A stretch of 64,000 nt of DNA. It comes from Corbicula japonica (lineage: Eukaryota > Mollusca > Bivalvia > Venerida > Cyrenidae). Below the pieces are notes generated by a model. The model was not told the origin of the DNA, ran no database searches, and saw nothing but the letters and a program-made list of their open reading frames with translations. Below, piece after piece: positions 62,501-64,000 of the stretch; position 1 is the first letter of the stretch; every line of letters starts with the position of its first letter. The DNA lies in contig JAZAYU010000001.1 in the NCBI GenBank assembly GCA_038501625.1, positions 6,093,457 to 6,157,456 on the forward strand. The letters run 5' to 3'. The position numbers and the translations under genes are program-made.

Positions 62501-63311
62501 AGCAACGTCTGCAATGTGGTTCCTGGCGGAGTAATCTGCTTCTTCCCGTCTTACGACTATGAGAAGTTTGTGTACAGCTGTTGGGAAAGCTCAGGAATGA
62601 TTGCAAAATTACAAGCTAAGAAAAAAGTATGTTATAATATAGATATGAAGAAATGAAAACTGTATTGTAAATGAGATAGTGACACCTGAATGGTAACATT
62701 AAATTTGGTATATATATTTTACATCAGTTGTGAAATTAGTTAATTGTATTAATTACGCTTTATGTTGGCTTCCTTTGTTAAAACCAGTGTTTGCTTAGCA
62801 GAAATTGAAGAAATTGCAAATAGTGGGATTCAAACCAGCAGTCCTCTAGACCAGACTAGTAATCTGCTTCTTCCCGTCTTACGACTATGAGAAGTTTGTG
62901 TACAGCTGTTGGGAAAGCTCAGGAATGATTGCAAAATTACAAGCTAAGAAAAAAGTATGTTATAATATAGATATGAAGAAATGAAAACTGTATTGTAAAT
63001 GAGATAGTGACACCTGAATGGTAACATTAAATTTGGTATATATATTTTACATCAGTTGTGAAATTAGTTAATTGTATTAATTACGCTTTATGTTGGCTTC
63101 CTTTGTTAAAACCAGTGTTTGCTTAGCAGAAATTGAAGAAATTGCAAATTGTGGGATTCAAACCAGCAGTCCTCTAGACCACAGTTCCTCCCAGTAGGCA
63201 GCATATAGTAATCACTTCTTAGTTATGAATGCTAAACTTCAGGTTTTCAGGGAACCAAAGAAAGCAAGTCAAGTGGACAAGGTGTTGCAAGAATACTCTT
63301 CCTGTATTCAG
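9483..63311 (+). CDS. DDX11: DDX11/ChlR1-like Fe-S DNA helicase (22 coding exons, 3' end beyond window)
   Basis: Exons 9483-9603, 10608-10753, 12972-13081, 17381-17418, 19378-19442, 20383-20460, 21256-21471, 23405-23512, 24062-24149, 25117-25316, 27317-27469, 28021-28147, 28774-28818, 29959-30065, 31131-31176, 32005-32097, 32533-32661, 34952-35064, 35876-35948, 41814-41917, 62477-62626 and 63243-63311 join in frame (793 codons). Visible motifs: Q motif near residue 64, Walker A SPTGTGKS 85-92, motif Ia SRTHSQ 263-268, Fe-S cysteines 297/315/342/377, DEAH 420-423, AGGTMQP 655-661, FFPSYDY 742-748. Known of the family: an ATP-dependent 5'-3' nuclear helicase that resolves forks and G-quadruplexes and supports sister-chromatid cohesion. 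FANCJ, RTEL1 and XPD share the fold, but motif order and exon-by-exon similarity fit DDX11 best. Vertebrate DDX11 is about 900-970 residues, so motifs V and VI are downstream. All splice sites are GT-AG. Confidence 0.95.
9613..9760. mobile_element. DDX11: MITE-1 copy just after a DDX11 donor
   Basis: ACAACCCTTTACTCCATATA start and GAAAGGGTTTAA end, about 10 nt from the donor at 9604. Confidence 0.78.
10329..10570. mobile_element. DDX11: MITE-1 full-length copy, 37 nt before a DDX11 acceptor
   Basis: TTAACCCTTTTCTCCATAGA start and GGAGTAAAGGGTTAA end; both arm pairs visible though diverged. Confidence 0.85.
10608..10753 (+). CDS. DDX11: DDX11 exon: Q motif and start of Walker A (residues 41-89)
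   Basis: Flanked by TTCACAG and GTTAGA. It carries the family's [11 protein letters not shown] segment (Q motif, adenine recognition) and ends in IFESPTGT. The Walker A loop is completed by GKS in the next exon, so the ATP site is split by an intron. Confidence 0.93.
10770..11040. repeat. DDX11: HINE-like repeat fragment
   Basis: ATACATAGGGATCGCTTTGT, AACTTAACATTGC and GACAACACAGTTGTGATGAA match the fragment at 63720-64000, so both belong to one interspersed family. Confidence 0.6.
11284..12880. mobile_element. DDX11: Tc1/mariner/pogo-like non-autonomous element (TA target)
   Basis: Terminal inverted repeats CCGTCATCGTCTAAATATAA and, at the other end, TTCAAACGATGATGG, flanked by TA. Both ends continue into imperfect GCCGCAC and GCACCCCC stretches. 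About 1.6 kb, GC-richer than its surroundings at the ends, with no transposase frame visible. Lies in the intron that splits Walker A. Confidence 0.72.
12972..13081 (+). CDS. DDX11: DDX11 exon: Walker A GKS (residues 90-125)
   Basis: After TTTGCAG. Begins [14 protein letters not shown], the ATP-binding P-loop and following helix, then a charged helix [13 protein letters not shown]. The donor is GTAAGC with a split codon TG|T (Cys). A MITE-1 begins 14 nt past the donor. Confidence 0.93.
13220..15848. mobile_element. HINE/pearl-like element with 175-bp repeats and ACTAT array
   Basis: Subterminal inverted repeats AGCTCGACTATTCGAA (13220-13235) and TTCGAATAGTCGAGCT (15806-15821) are exact reverse complements. 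A core of about four 175-bp tandem repeats (AGGTTAAAGTTTGCGTGCAA at 13461, 13636, 13811 and 13986) is followed by a long microsatellite. A 3' hairpin (CAGTCG 15824-15829 / CGACTG 15834-15839, extended by GAGC/GCTC) lies just before the end. These are the hallmarks of Helentron-derived non-autonomous elements and bivalve pearl elements. Inserted in a MITE-1. Confidence 0.82.
14095..15410. repeat. (ACTAT)n microsatellite, about 1.3 kb, with variants
   Basis: Pentanucleotide ACTAT runs with sub-blocks of ACCAT, ACTGT, ACTAC and ATTACT, interspersed with ATAGTATA inversions of phase. It gives long artificial Tyr/Thr/Ile/Leu-rich open frames, which are not genes. It is followed by a CAACACCAC-rich stretch to about 15530. 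Confidence 0.95.
15882..16027. mobile_element. MITE-2 palindrome
   Basis: Complete palindrome inside the MITE-1 remnant that also carries the HINE. Confidence 0.87.
16171..16460. mobile_element. MITE-1 carrying a MITE-2 insertion
   Basis: ACCCTTTACTCCATGAAA start and GGAGTAAAGTGTTCAA end around MITE-2 at 16250-16395. Confidence 0.75.
16250..16395. mobile_element. MITE-2 palindrome, GATCATAAAACTA subtype
   Basis: Ends GTGCCCAAGATCATAAAACT and ATATGATCTTGGGC. Differs from the other subtype by GATCAT in place of GGTTAT; the centre is the same. Confidence 0.86.
16817..16930. mobile_element. MITE-2 palindrome, worn
   Basis: GGGCCAAAGATCATAAAACT start and TTTTATGATCTTGGGCA end, centre partly lost. 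Confidence 0.75.
17381..17418 (+). CDS. DDX11: DDX11 micro-exon (residues 126-138)
   Basis: A 38-nt exon between TCTTTACAG and GTATGG, encoding [13 protein letters not shown]. It falls in the poorly conserved insert after the P-loop. Phase continuity on both sides is the main support. Confidence 0.78.
17472..18704. mobile_element. DDX11: hAT-like non-autonomous element with 8-bp target duplication
   Basis: Termini CAGGGATTCTAAAAT and ATTTTAGAATCCCTG are exact inverted repeats. The flanks are CCATGGAA on both sides (17464-17471 and 18705-18712), a perfect 8-bp duplication, as hAT transposases make. The interior has CGGTCAATGACCGG-type palindromes near the right end. Open frames inside do not resemble a transposase. 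Confidence 0.93.
19378..19442 (+). CDS. DDX11: DDX11 exon: linker region (residues 139-160)
   Basis: After TATTTCAG, before GTATAG. Encodes ELDWISEF followed by a charged helix. It aligns with the W-V-x-x-F segment that precedes the long charged helix of vertebrate DDX11. Confidence 0.86.
19528..19770. mobile_element. MITE-1 full-length copy
   Basis: TTAACCCTTTCCTCCATAAA start and CGAGGAAAAGGTTAA end. Confidence 0.85.
20044..20280. mobile_element. MITE-1 full-length copy
   Basis: TTAACCCTTTCCTCCATATA start, AGGAAAGGATTAA end, both hairpins well preserved. Confidence 0.87.
20383..20460 (+). CDS. DDX11: DDX11 exon: basic charged helix (residues 161-186)
   Basis: After GTATTTCAG, before GTATGT; 26 whole codons. 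Encodes a Lys/Arg/Glu-rich helix ([13 protein letters not shown], then [10 protein letters not shown]), the counterpart of the charged insert of DDX11. A nuclear-localisation role for the KK/KR cluster is possible. Confidence 0.85.
20514..20684. mobile_element. MITE-1 copy, worn
   Basis: TTAACCCATTTAAC start and GGAGTACAAGGTTAA end; lies 53 nt after a DDX11 donor. Another fragment follows at about 20710-20830. Confidence 0.72.
21004..21200. mobile_element. MITE-2 palindrome with partial internal duplication
   Basis: GTGCCCAAAATCATAAAATT start. The CAGTCTCAAATCTC-type arm occurs twice before the centre GAGACTTGTCTCC. The 3' end is degraded. Confidence 0.7.
21256..21471 (+). CDS. DDX11: DDX11 exon: acidic insert (residues 187-258)
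   Basis: The longest exon here, 72 codons, from AG at 21255 to GTTAGG. The middle reads [12 protein letters not shown] and then a Ser/Asp/Glu run (casein-kinase-2-like), like the LAEYESDEE and acidic stretch of vertebrate DDX11. It ends at IHCTK, just before motif Ia. Confidence 0.92.
21758..22963. mobile_element. DDX11: HINE/pearl-like element with 159-bp tandem repeats
   Basis: Subterminal inverted repeats GTGTCGCCTGC (21759-21769) and GCAGGCGACAC (22922-22932). The 3' hairpin is GTGTTCCGCGGAACAC (22935-22950), and the end is TTCTAGTTT. The core has five clear units of about 159 bp (CTTGGAATATAT at 21919, 22077, 22236, 22395 and 22554) plus a decayed sixth. The GGCGGCGGCTTCGTCGTCGT stretch near the 5' end is typical of such leaders. 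Confidence 0.84.
23405..23512 (+). CDS. DDX11: DDX11 exon: motif Ia (residues 259-294)
   Basis: After TGTTTCAG, before GTGGGT; 36 codons. Begins [18 protein letters not shown] and ends SLGSRQ. SRTHSQ is the motif Ia signature of the FANCJ/DDX11/XPD group and contacts DNA. Confidence 0.95.
24062..24149 (+). CDS. DDX11: DDX11 exon: Fe-S cysteines 1 and 2 (residues 295-323)
   Basis: After ATTTTCAG. NLCVNE (Cys297) and NDTCRDL (Cys315) are the first two of four cysteines that hold the 4Fe-4S cluster in this family. The donor GTCAGT is followed after 10 nt by a MITE-1. Confidence 0.94.
24160..24315. mobile_element. DDX11: MITE-1 copy 10 nt after a DDX11 donor
   Basis: TTAACCCTTTCCTCCATAGA start and GGAGGAAAGGGTTAA end; the middle is deleted so half of each hairpin remains. 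Confidence 0.85.
24747..24985. mobile_element. MITE-1 near-full copy
   Basis: CCCTTTCCTCCATATACATG start and GAGGAAAGGGTTAA end with both hairpins. The 5' TTAA is mutated. Confidence 0.84.
25117..25316 (+). CDS. DDX11: DDX11 exon: Fe-S cysteines 3 and 4 (residues 324-390)
   Basis: After TTACACAG, before GTGGGT. GCPYYRQ (Cys342) and [12 protein letters not shown] (Cys377) complete the cluster set. All four ligands being present argues for a working Fe-S domain. Confidence 0.95.
25451..26697. mobile_element. DDX11: TIR element with GGGCTGTTTC ends
   Basis: Ends GGGCTGTTTCAAAAAAA and TTTTTTTGAAACAGCCC, with ATGA on both sides as a possible 4-bp duplication. The AT-rich interior has three copies of a TGTCAGGAGTGTGAC-type motif (about 25632, 26026, 26190). 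Superfamily uncertain. Confidence 0.72.
27118..27302. mobile_element. DDX11: MITE-1 fragment ending 14 nt before a DDX11 acceptor
   Basis: GATCCAGATCAGCTGG- and GGATCAGACAGCAC-type arms with a GGAATAAAGTGTTAA end. Confidence 0.72.
27317..27469 (+). CDS. DDX11: DDX11 exon: Walker B DEAH (residues 391-441)
   Basis: After TTGTTACAG, before GTAAAC; 51 codons. [12 protein letters not shown], then [13 protein letters not shown] with DEAH at 420-423 (Mg-ATP hydrolysis). The 3' end of a MITE-1 lies only 14 nt upstream of the acceptor. Confidence 0.96.
27652..27790. mobile_element. DDX11: MITE-2 palindrome upstream of DDX11 residue-442 exon
   Basis: Complete palindrome, GGTTATAAAACTGAGTTTG to CAGTTTTATAACCTTGGG. 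A second copy follows after about 45 bp. Confidence 0.86.
27837..27938. mobile_element. DDX11: MITE-2 palindrome, centre deleted, 83 nt before a DDX11 exon
   Basis: GTGCCCAAGGTTATAAAACT start and TTTTATAACCTTCAGCCC end. Confidence 0.83.
28021..28147 (+). CDS. DDX11: DDX11 exon: Arch-type region (residues 442-483)
   Basis: After ACTTTCAG, before GTATTG. Contains [13 protein letters not shown] and [15 protein letters not shown], matching the segment after DEAH in DDX11. At 127 nt, skipping it would shift the frame. MITE-2 palindromes lie 83 nt upstream and 338 nt downstream. Confidence 0.93.
28485..28628. mobile_element. DDX11: MITE-2 palindrome downstream of the same DDX11 exon
   Basis: Complete palindrome, GCCCAAGGTTACAAAACTGA to ATAACCTTCAGCCC, with centre GCCACTGGTTGCC. 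Confidence 0.86.
28774..28818 (+). CDS. DDX11: DDX11 small exon (residues 484-498)
   Basis: A 45-nt exon after TTGTTGTAG and before GTATGA, encoding [15 protein letters not shown]. It is a variable loop, and phases match on both sides. Confidence 0.78.
29224..29669. mobile_element. DDX11: Short hAT-like MITE
   Basis: Inverted ends CAGAGGTGTACAATT and AATTGTACACCTCTG, then CACTCGAC / GTCGAAAA subterminal parts. The flanks share only GTAAA, so the target duplication is imperfect. No coding sequence. Confidence 0.72.
29959..30065 (+). CDS. DDX11: DDX11 exon (residues 499-534)
   Basis: After ATTTTCAG, before GTAAAT. Encodes [20 protein letters not shown] and ends SQISRK, matching the NDFLFQSQIDNINLFKV-type stretch of the family. 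Confidence 0.93.
30189..30207 (+). repeat. DDX11: G19 homopolymer
   Basis: Nineteen consecutive G in a DDX11 intron, directly upstream of a MITE-1 remnant. It could form a G-quadruplex and is error-prone for sequencing. Confidence 0.9.
30365..30512. mobile_element. MITE-2 palindrome, GATCATAAAACTA subtype
   Basis: Complete, GGGCCCAAGATCATAAAACT to TTTTATGATCTTGGGCCC, inserted in a MITE-1 remnant (about 30205-30558). Confidence 0.87.
30770..31081. mobile_element. DDX11: MITE-1 copy with an extra internal arm
   Basis: AACCCTTTACTTCATATA start and GGAGGAAAGGGTTA end. A second GCCATCTGATCAGG arm makes it longer than usual. Ends 50 nt before a DDX11 acceptor. Confidence 0.78.
31131..31176 (+). 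CDS. DDX11: DDX11 short exon (residues 535-549)
   Basis: After TCTCTTCAG, before GTAAGT. Encodes [15 protein letters not shown], equivalent to the K-L-x-G-F-x-E-R-Y stretch of DDX11. Confidence 0.88.
31650..31920. mobile_element. DDX11: HINE-like element, short form without tandem core
   Basis: Subterminal ATGTCCCCAC (31651) and GTGGGGGCAT (31885-31894), 3' hairpin GTGTCCAAGGACAC, end ATTCTAGTTT. Confidence 0.75.
32005..32097 (+). CDS. DDX11: DDX11 exon: variable linker (residues 550-580)
   Basis: After TTTTTGACAG, before GTTGGT. Thr/Ser-rich, with [14 protein letters not shown], comparable to the GFQQFLQSLQP region. The GTTGGT donor is weak but keeps the phase. Confidence 0.82.
32138..32215. 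repeat. 39-bp tandem duplication
   Basis: Two near-identical units beginning CTGAGTACATTTTAAACATG at 32138 and 32177. Confidence 0.9.
32496..32525 (+). repeat. DDX11: (GAT)10 microsatellite in a DDX11 acceptor
   Basis: Ten GAT triplets end 7 nt before the exon at 32533 and share its reading frame. The run replaces the usual pyrimidine tract. Confidence 0.95.
32533..32661 (+). CDS. DDX11: DDX11 exon (residues 581-623)
   Basis: Before GTAAGT. Contains [20 protein letters not shown], strongly like the family. The acceptor GTTTCAG follows a (GAT)10 run (32496-32525) in place of a pyrimidine tract. The run is in frame with the exon, so an upstream acceptor could add a poly-Asp tract. Confidence 0.9.
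32914..33262. mobile_element. MITE-1 interrupted by MITE-2
   Basis: TTAACCCTCTACTACATA start and GGAGTAGAGGGTTAA end bracket a MITE-2 palindrome at 33059-33204. The clearest case of this nesting. Confidence 0.85.
33059..33204. mobile_element. MITE-2 palindrome inside MITE-1
   Basis: Complete; centre GCCACCAGTGGCC shows paired (compensating) changes relative to other copies. Confidence 0.87.
33707..33844. mobile_element. MITE-1 5' half, abutting MITE-2
   Basis: AACCCTTTCCTCCATATC start, first hairpin and linker, then a GGAGGAAA end joined to MITE-2 at 33845. Confidence 0.75.
33845..33991. mobile_element. MITE-2 palindrome, GATCATAAAACTA subtype
   Basis: Complete, GTGCCCAAGATCATAAAACT to TTTTATGATCTTGAGTAC. 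Confidence 0.86.
34402..34470. repeat. 34-bp tandem duplication
   Basis: Two units starting TAAGTATGCAATTTGGTGG at 34402 and 34436. Confidence 0.9.
34716..34931. mobile_element. DDX11: MITE-1 copy 20 nt before a DDX11 acceptor
   Basis: TTAACTCTTTCTTCCATAGA start and GGAGGAAAGCGTTA end. A degraded copy precedes it at about 34580-34715. Confidence 0.8.
34952..35064 (+). CDS. DDX11: DDX11 exon: motif III (residues 624-661)
   Basis: After CTATTTCAG, before GTACTG. Encodes [20 protein letters not shown] and ends [10 protein letters not shown] (motif III region coupling ATP hydrolysis to unwinding). A MITE-1 ends about 20 nt upstream of the acceptor. Confidence 0.95.
35268..35410. mobile_element. 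MITE-2 palindrome, slightly worn
   Basis: GGCTGAAGGTTATAAAACTG to TTTTATAACCTTGGGC, with a few unpaired changes. Confidence 0.84.
35876..35948 (+). CDS. DDX11: DDX11 exon (residues 662-685)
   Basis: After AATTGTAG, before [26 protein letters not shown] then EYSCG, matching the family's SDFRQQL...FSCG segment. Confidence 0.93.
35974..36038. mobile_element. MITE-2 deletion remnant
   Basis: GTGCCAAAGGTTCTAAAACT, one GGAAACCAGTC-type block, then TTTTATAACCTTCAGCCC. Only the outer parts remain, just after a DDX11 exon. Confidence 0.72.
36339..37764. mobile_element. DDX11: TIR element with CCCTACTTT subterminal repeats
   Basis: Ends CAGGCTTTCTGCTGC and GGCAGTAGAAAGCCTG, flanked by CATATT on both sides (36333-36338, 37765-37770). 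Both ends carry several CCCTACTTT-type repeats on the same strand. Inside, 36540-36775 is a smaller inverted-repeat unit (GTCCCGAAAGTTG / CAACTTTCGGGAAG). CAGG termini suggest hAT, but the duplication seen is only 6 bp. Confidence 0.75.
37840..38021. mobile_element. MITE-1 copy, shortened
   Basis: TTAACCCTTTCCTTCATAAA start and CAGTAAAGGGTTAA end. Confidence 0.8.
39079..39293. mobile_element. MITE-1 copy
   Basis: TTAACCCTTACCTCCATAGA start and GGAGGAACGGGTTTA end, followed by another fragment to about 39357. Confidence 0.78.
39750..41131. mobile_element. DDX11: HINE-like element, old, with a MITE-1 inside
   Basis: Several decayed repeats containing GTTTTGTTTCTGGCC and CCAGAGTTATGG, then MITE-1 (40748-40989), then a clear 3' end: CGGGGTATCC, hairpin GTGTCCTAGGGACAC, TTTAGTTTTTT. 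The 5' boundary is uncertain. Confidence 0.65.
40748..40989. mobile_element. MITE-1, best full-length copy (TTAA, piggyBac-like ends)
   Basis: A 242-bp element flanked by TTAA. Ends are TTAACCCTTTCCT and AGGAAAGGGTTAA. Inside are two hairpins back to back: one with GCGACCAGTGTAGATC-type arms around GGCACATCCGTGCC, the other with GCGAACAGTTTAGATC-type arms around GGCACGGATGTGCC, joined by a conserved TTTGGTCAGAAATAACCTAA linker. No coding capacity. CCC termini and a TTAA target are typical of piggyBac-type transposons, so a piggyBac-like transposase acting in trans is the likely mover. It sits inside a worn HINE (39750-41131). Confidence 0.88.
41814..41917 (+). CDS. DDX11: DDX11 exon: start of helicase domain 2 (residues 686-720)
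   Basis: After TTTTCAG, before [26 protein letters not shown], then [13 protein letters not shown], matching the GHVIP...FTFQKR segment. The next intron is about 20.6 kb. Confidence 0.94.
42030..42800. repeat. DDX11: 55-bp minisatellite
   Basis: About 13 units of 55 bp, each with TGCTATATACTGGCCAGTG, TAGACCCTGATCACATTG and CACAGATCTGTTCTT. The unit shares CAGTGTAGACCCTGATCA and GCACAGAT with a MITE-1 arm. Confidence 0.93.
42800..43425. repeat. DDX11: 43-bp minisatellite, derived from the 55-bp array
   Basis: Units of 43 bp (GGACAGTGTAGACCCTGATC, then ACAGTGCACAGATCTGTC) continue from the 55-bp array after loss of the GTGCTATATACTGG part. The copies at both borders are more diverged. Confidence 0.92.
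43962..44106. mobile_element. MITE-2 palindrome
   Basis: GTCCCAAGGTTATAAAGCTG to TTTTATAACCTTGGGCAC, followed by a MITE-1-like fragment. Confidence 0.85.
44428..45680. mobile_element. DDX11: HINE-like element with eight 145-bp repeats carrying AGGTCA sites
   Basis: The 5' end ATGTCTCCCCCCCTCTGG and the 3' CAGGGGGAAGACATGCG are subterminal inverted repeats. The core has eight units of about 145 bp; AGGTCAAAGGTCAAGGTCAC starts near 44588, 44733, 44878, 45024, 45169, 45314 and 45459, and a mutated one at 45601. It ends in CACTAGTTACTAGT. A G-run lies at about 45634-45645. Confidence 0.82.
46180..46668. mobile_element. DDX11: HINE-like 3' part
   Basis: About three decayed repeats (CATTTCTTGTCCGGAGTGTA and relatives), then GTCAGGCGACAC and TTCTAGTTT, the same 3' signature as the 21758-22963 element. 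The 5' end was not identified. Confidence 0.6.
47517..48679. mobile_element. MITE-1 interrupted by a hAT-like MITE
   Basis: TTAACTTTTTCTTCCATAGA start and GGAGGAAAGGGTTAA end. The hAT-like element 47583-48506 sits in the first arm with its target site duplicated. Confidence 0.88.
47583..48506. mobile_element. hAT-like non-autonomous element, second copy
   Basis: Same termini (CAGGGATTCTAAAAT / AATTTTAGAATCCCTG) and CGGTCATTGACCG subterminal motif as 17472-18704. The 8-bp duplication is ATCCAAAC at 47575-47582 and 48507-48514. Inserted in a MITE-1. Contains a G-run of 13 near 48392. Confidence 0.93.
49148..49266. mobile_element. MITE-1 remnant
   Basis: CCTTTACTCCATGTAAAT start, GTGTAGATCCAGATCAGAC arm and a GGAGTAATGTCTTAA end; shortened. 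Confidence 0.65.
49319..49464. mobile_element. MITE-2 palindrome
   Basis: CTCCAAGGTCATAAAACCTA to TTTTATAACCTCCAGACC; centre perfectly paired. Confidence 0.85.
49590..49794. mobile_element. MITE-1 copy, 5' end lost
   Basis: TGTAGATCCAGATCAGCTGG arm, linker TCAGAAATATAACCTAATTA, second arm, and a GAGTAAAGGGTTAA end. Confidence 0.72.
50363..50832. mobile_element. DDX11: Mariner-like MITE (putative)
   Basis: Inverted ends GGGGTGTTCGGGAAGTTTGT and, at the right, CTAACTTTTAGAACACCCTT, imperfect but extending about 30 bp. No coding sequence recognised. Target duplication not evident. Confidence 0.55.
51147..53252. mobile_element. DDX11: HINE-like element, AGCTCAAACTATTC family
   Basis: The 5' end AGCTCAAACTATTCAAAGA resembles AGCTCGACTATTCGAAGAA of the 13220 element. 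Repeats of about 150-160 bp follow, with CATAACTTTGAAACTACTTG and AACTTGGAATATA. The 3' end TTTCAAATGAATCAAGAAGT with CTGTCTCTTTTGTGAGCTC matches 60150-60195. A MITE-1 (52036-52240) lies within; about 52250-53150 is unexplained. Confidence 0.6.
52036..52240. mobile_element. MITE-1 copy, 3' end lost
   Basis: CCCTTTCCTCCATATATATG start, intact first hairpin and most of the second; lies inside HINE 51147-53252. Confidence 0.78.
55391..55603. mobile_element. MITE-1 copy, worn
   Basis: TTTAACACTTCATTCCATAT start and arm pairs with GATCC/GATCAGG. The end TAGTTAACC is degraded. Confidence 0.65.
55840..56065. mobile_element. MITE-1 copy, 3' terminus degraded
   Basis: TTAACCCTTTTCTCCATATA start, both arms, and GGAGTAAACTTT at the end. 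Confidence 0.75.
56951..60195. mobile_element. DDX11: HINE-like element split by another HINE
   Basis: The 5' end AGCTCAACTATACCAAGAA and 3' AAATAGTCGAGTGCACAGTC with hairpin GTCTTCTCAGAC bracket repeats of the same family as 51147-53252. The sequence is interrupted at GCCCCTTTTT by the element 57171-58856 and resumes with CACTATAATTTTGCG. About 59790-60120 shows nothing recognised. Confidence 0.65.
57171..58856. mobile_element. DDX11: HINE-like element with alternating A/B repeats of about 148 bp
   Basis: Subterminal ATGCCCCCGC (57171-57180) and GCGGGGGCAT (58820-58829), 3' hairpin GTGTCCTATGGACAC, end CTAGTTT. The core alternates two unit types: A with CCGCTCTGTAACTTTGTTAT, B with GGCTGTAACTTCCTTATGAA. 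Most units end in CCAAGGTCAAGGTCACTG. Inserted between T residues of an older HINE, as expected of Helentrons. Confidence 0.85.
60472..62280. mobile_element. DDX11: Tc1/mariner/pogo-like element with an internal foldback
   Basis: CAGTCGAATTTTGAAAATTC at the left and GAAATTAAGAAGTTTGACTG at the right, flanked by TA. A large imperfect inverted repeat lies inside: about 61415-61700 against about 61850-62112, sharing CACACTCCTCC, ATCGATAAAAAGAAAAT and CACAAATG. No transposase frame seen. Confidence 0.65.
62477..62626 (+). CDS. DDX11: DDX11 exon: motif IV region (residues 721-770)
   Basis: After TTTTTTCAG, before GTATGT; 50 codons. [20 protein letters not shown], then [11 protein letters not shown], the conserved start of the second RecA-like domain. 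The last 96 nt are copied 328 bp downstream. Confidence 0.95.
62859..63181 (+). pseudogene. Tandem partial copy of the DDX11 motif IV exon
   Basis: Repeats 62531-62853 at an offset of 328 bp with one difference seen (ATAGTGG versus ATTGTGG). It contains the 3' 96 nt of the exon, its donor (GTATGT at 62955) and about 227 bp of intron, but not the true acceptor. Position 62858-62859 happens to be AG; splicing there would read TAA at once and the piece is 95 nt, so inclusion would break the frame. It is either a very young duplication or an assembly artefact. Confidence 0.85.
63243..63311 (+). CDS. DDX11: DDX11 exon (residues 771-793), last in window
   Basis: After AAACTTCAG, before GTCAGT; 23 codons. 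[23 protein letters not shown] matches the IFQEPKSAHQVEQVL stretch of DDX11. The remaining exons (motifs V and VI) lie beyond 64000. Confidence 0.93.
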
Positions 63312-63398
63312 GTCAGTTTTGTAGGTGGTTGGGAAAAAAGCATACTCCAAACTCCAAATTCCATACTCCAAACAAAGTTTGACCACATTTCGACAAGA

Positions 63399-63600
63399 CC
63401 CTTTACTCCAAATGCTTTTTAATATGTGTACAACCAGTGTAGATCCAGTGCCATCTGATCTGGATCTACACTGGTCTCATTGGTCAGAATTAACATAATA
63501 AATTAAACTGAACCATGCATATCCTGATCAGGCTGCAGAGATATGCTGGCTGATCTGGATCAACTCTGTTCACCCACGCAGTAAAAGTGATTATGGAGTA
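63399..63600. mobile_element. MITE-1 copy, worn
   Basis: ACCCTTTACTCCAAATGC start, arms around GTGCCATCTGATCTGGATC, and GGAGTAT near the end. Confidence 0.7.
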
Positions 63601-63719
63601 TCTTTGGAGACAAGTGATAGACCATCACAACAGTAGAGACTCAAAGAATGTTTTCTTGTTTTTATGTAGGAAATGATTTTGCACTGTATATTTATAGTAA
63701 TATTGCTTTTAATATTGTA

Positions 63720-64000
63720 ATGTCACCCTTTCAAAGAAAGGGATACATAGGGATCACTTTGACCATCCGTTGGTCTGTCCATCATGAAAACTTTACATTG
63801 GCATAACATTGCCATTTCTTAATATCTTATCATCAAAATTTAAATTATATTGCTTATGACAACACAATTGTGATGAAGCAAAATTCTTTATGTCAAGGTC
63901 ACATTTGATGGATATGTGCCCCTTTTTGTACTTAGATTTTGTCACAAAAACTTAATGTTGGCTTTATAAGTATTTAAGAGATCTAGATGAATGCAAAAAC
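63720..64000. repeat. DDX11: HINE-like repeat, 5' part, runs past window
   Basis: Starts near TGTCACCCTTTCAAAGAAAG and ATACATAGGGATCACTTTG and continues with the same order of motifs as 10770-11040. Confidence 0.6.

Larger units (their letters stand above)
63312..64000 (+). other. DDX11: DDX11 intron, continues past the window
   Basis: Contains a MITE-1 copy (about 63399-63600) and, from about 63720, the 5' part of a HINE-like repeat (GGGATACATAGGGATCACTT and following) that resembles 10770-11040. Confidence 0.7.

Overview
Animal nuclear DNA: AT-rich, intron-rich, no operons. The exons encode a metazoan-type helicase. The repeats point to a bivalve mollusc: pearl/HINE-type tandem-repeat Helitron relatives, TTAA-flanked MITEs and CCAAT-bearing palindromic MITEs. 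Species is not assigned.

Two genes can be supported, both on the + strand. At the left edge are the last two coding exons (457-607 and 1783-1856) of a coiled-coil protein that I do not recognise. From 9459 to past the right edge lies a DDX11/ChlR1-family gene, an iron-sulphur SF2 DNA helicase of the XPD/FANCJ group. I could trace 22 coding exons. They join in frame into 793 codons carrying the Q motif, Walker A, motif Ia, the four Fe-S cysteines, DEAH, motif III and motif IV. The last exons, with motifs V and VI, lie beyond the window. One intron (41918-62476) is 20.6 kb long and separates most of the gene from helicase domain 2.

Almost everything else is non-autonomous mobile DNA, much of it nested. 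(1) MITE-1 has TTAACCCTTTCCTCCATA ends and a double-hairpin interior, in about 40 copies or fragments. It is piggyBac-like in its ends and TTAA target, and one copy sits in a TTAA inside another. (2) MITE-2 is a near-perfect palindrome of about 145 bp with inward TATAAAA and CCAATCAG motifs, about 16 copies, mostly in or beside MITE-1. (3) Several HINE/pearl-like elements have subterminal inverted repeats, tandem cores of 145-175 bp and a 3' hairpin. (4) There are two hAT-like elements with perfect 8-bp target duplications, a third short hAT-like element, two Tc1/mariner/pogo-like TA elements, a 726-bp TTAA foldback element, and two further TIR elements. (5) Satellites include a 1.3-kb (ACTAT)n array and a 55-bp/43-bp minisatellite apparently grown from a MITE-1 arm.

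No open reading frame for a transposase, reverse transcriptase, virus or other autonomous system was recognised, so mobilisation would have to be in trans. The observations most worth checking are MITE-1 copies lying within 10-50 nt of many DDX11 splice sites, palindromes flanking a frame-shifting exon, HINE arrays carrying repeated nuclear-receptor-type AGGTCA sites, and a 328-bp duplication that copies part of a DDX11 exon.
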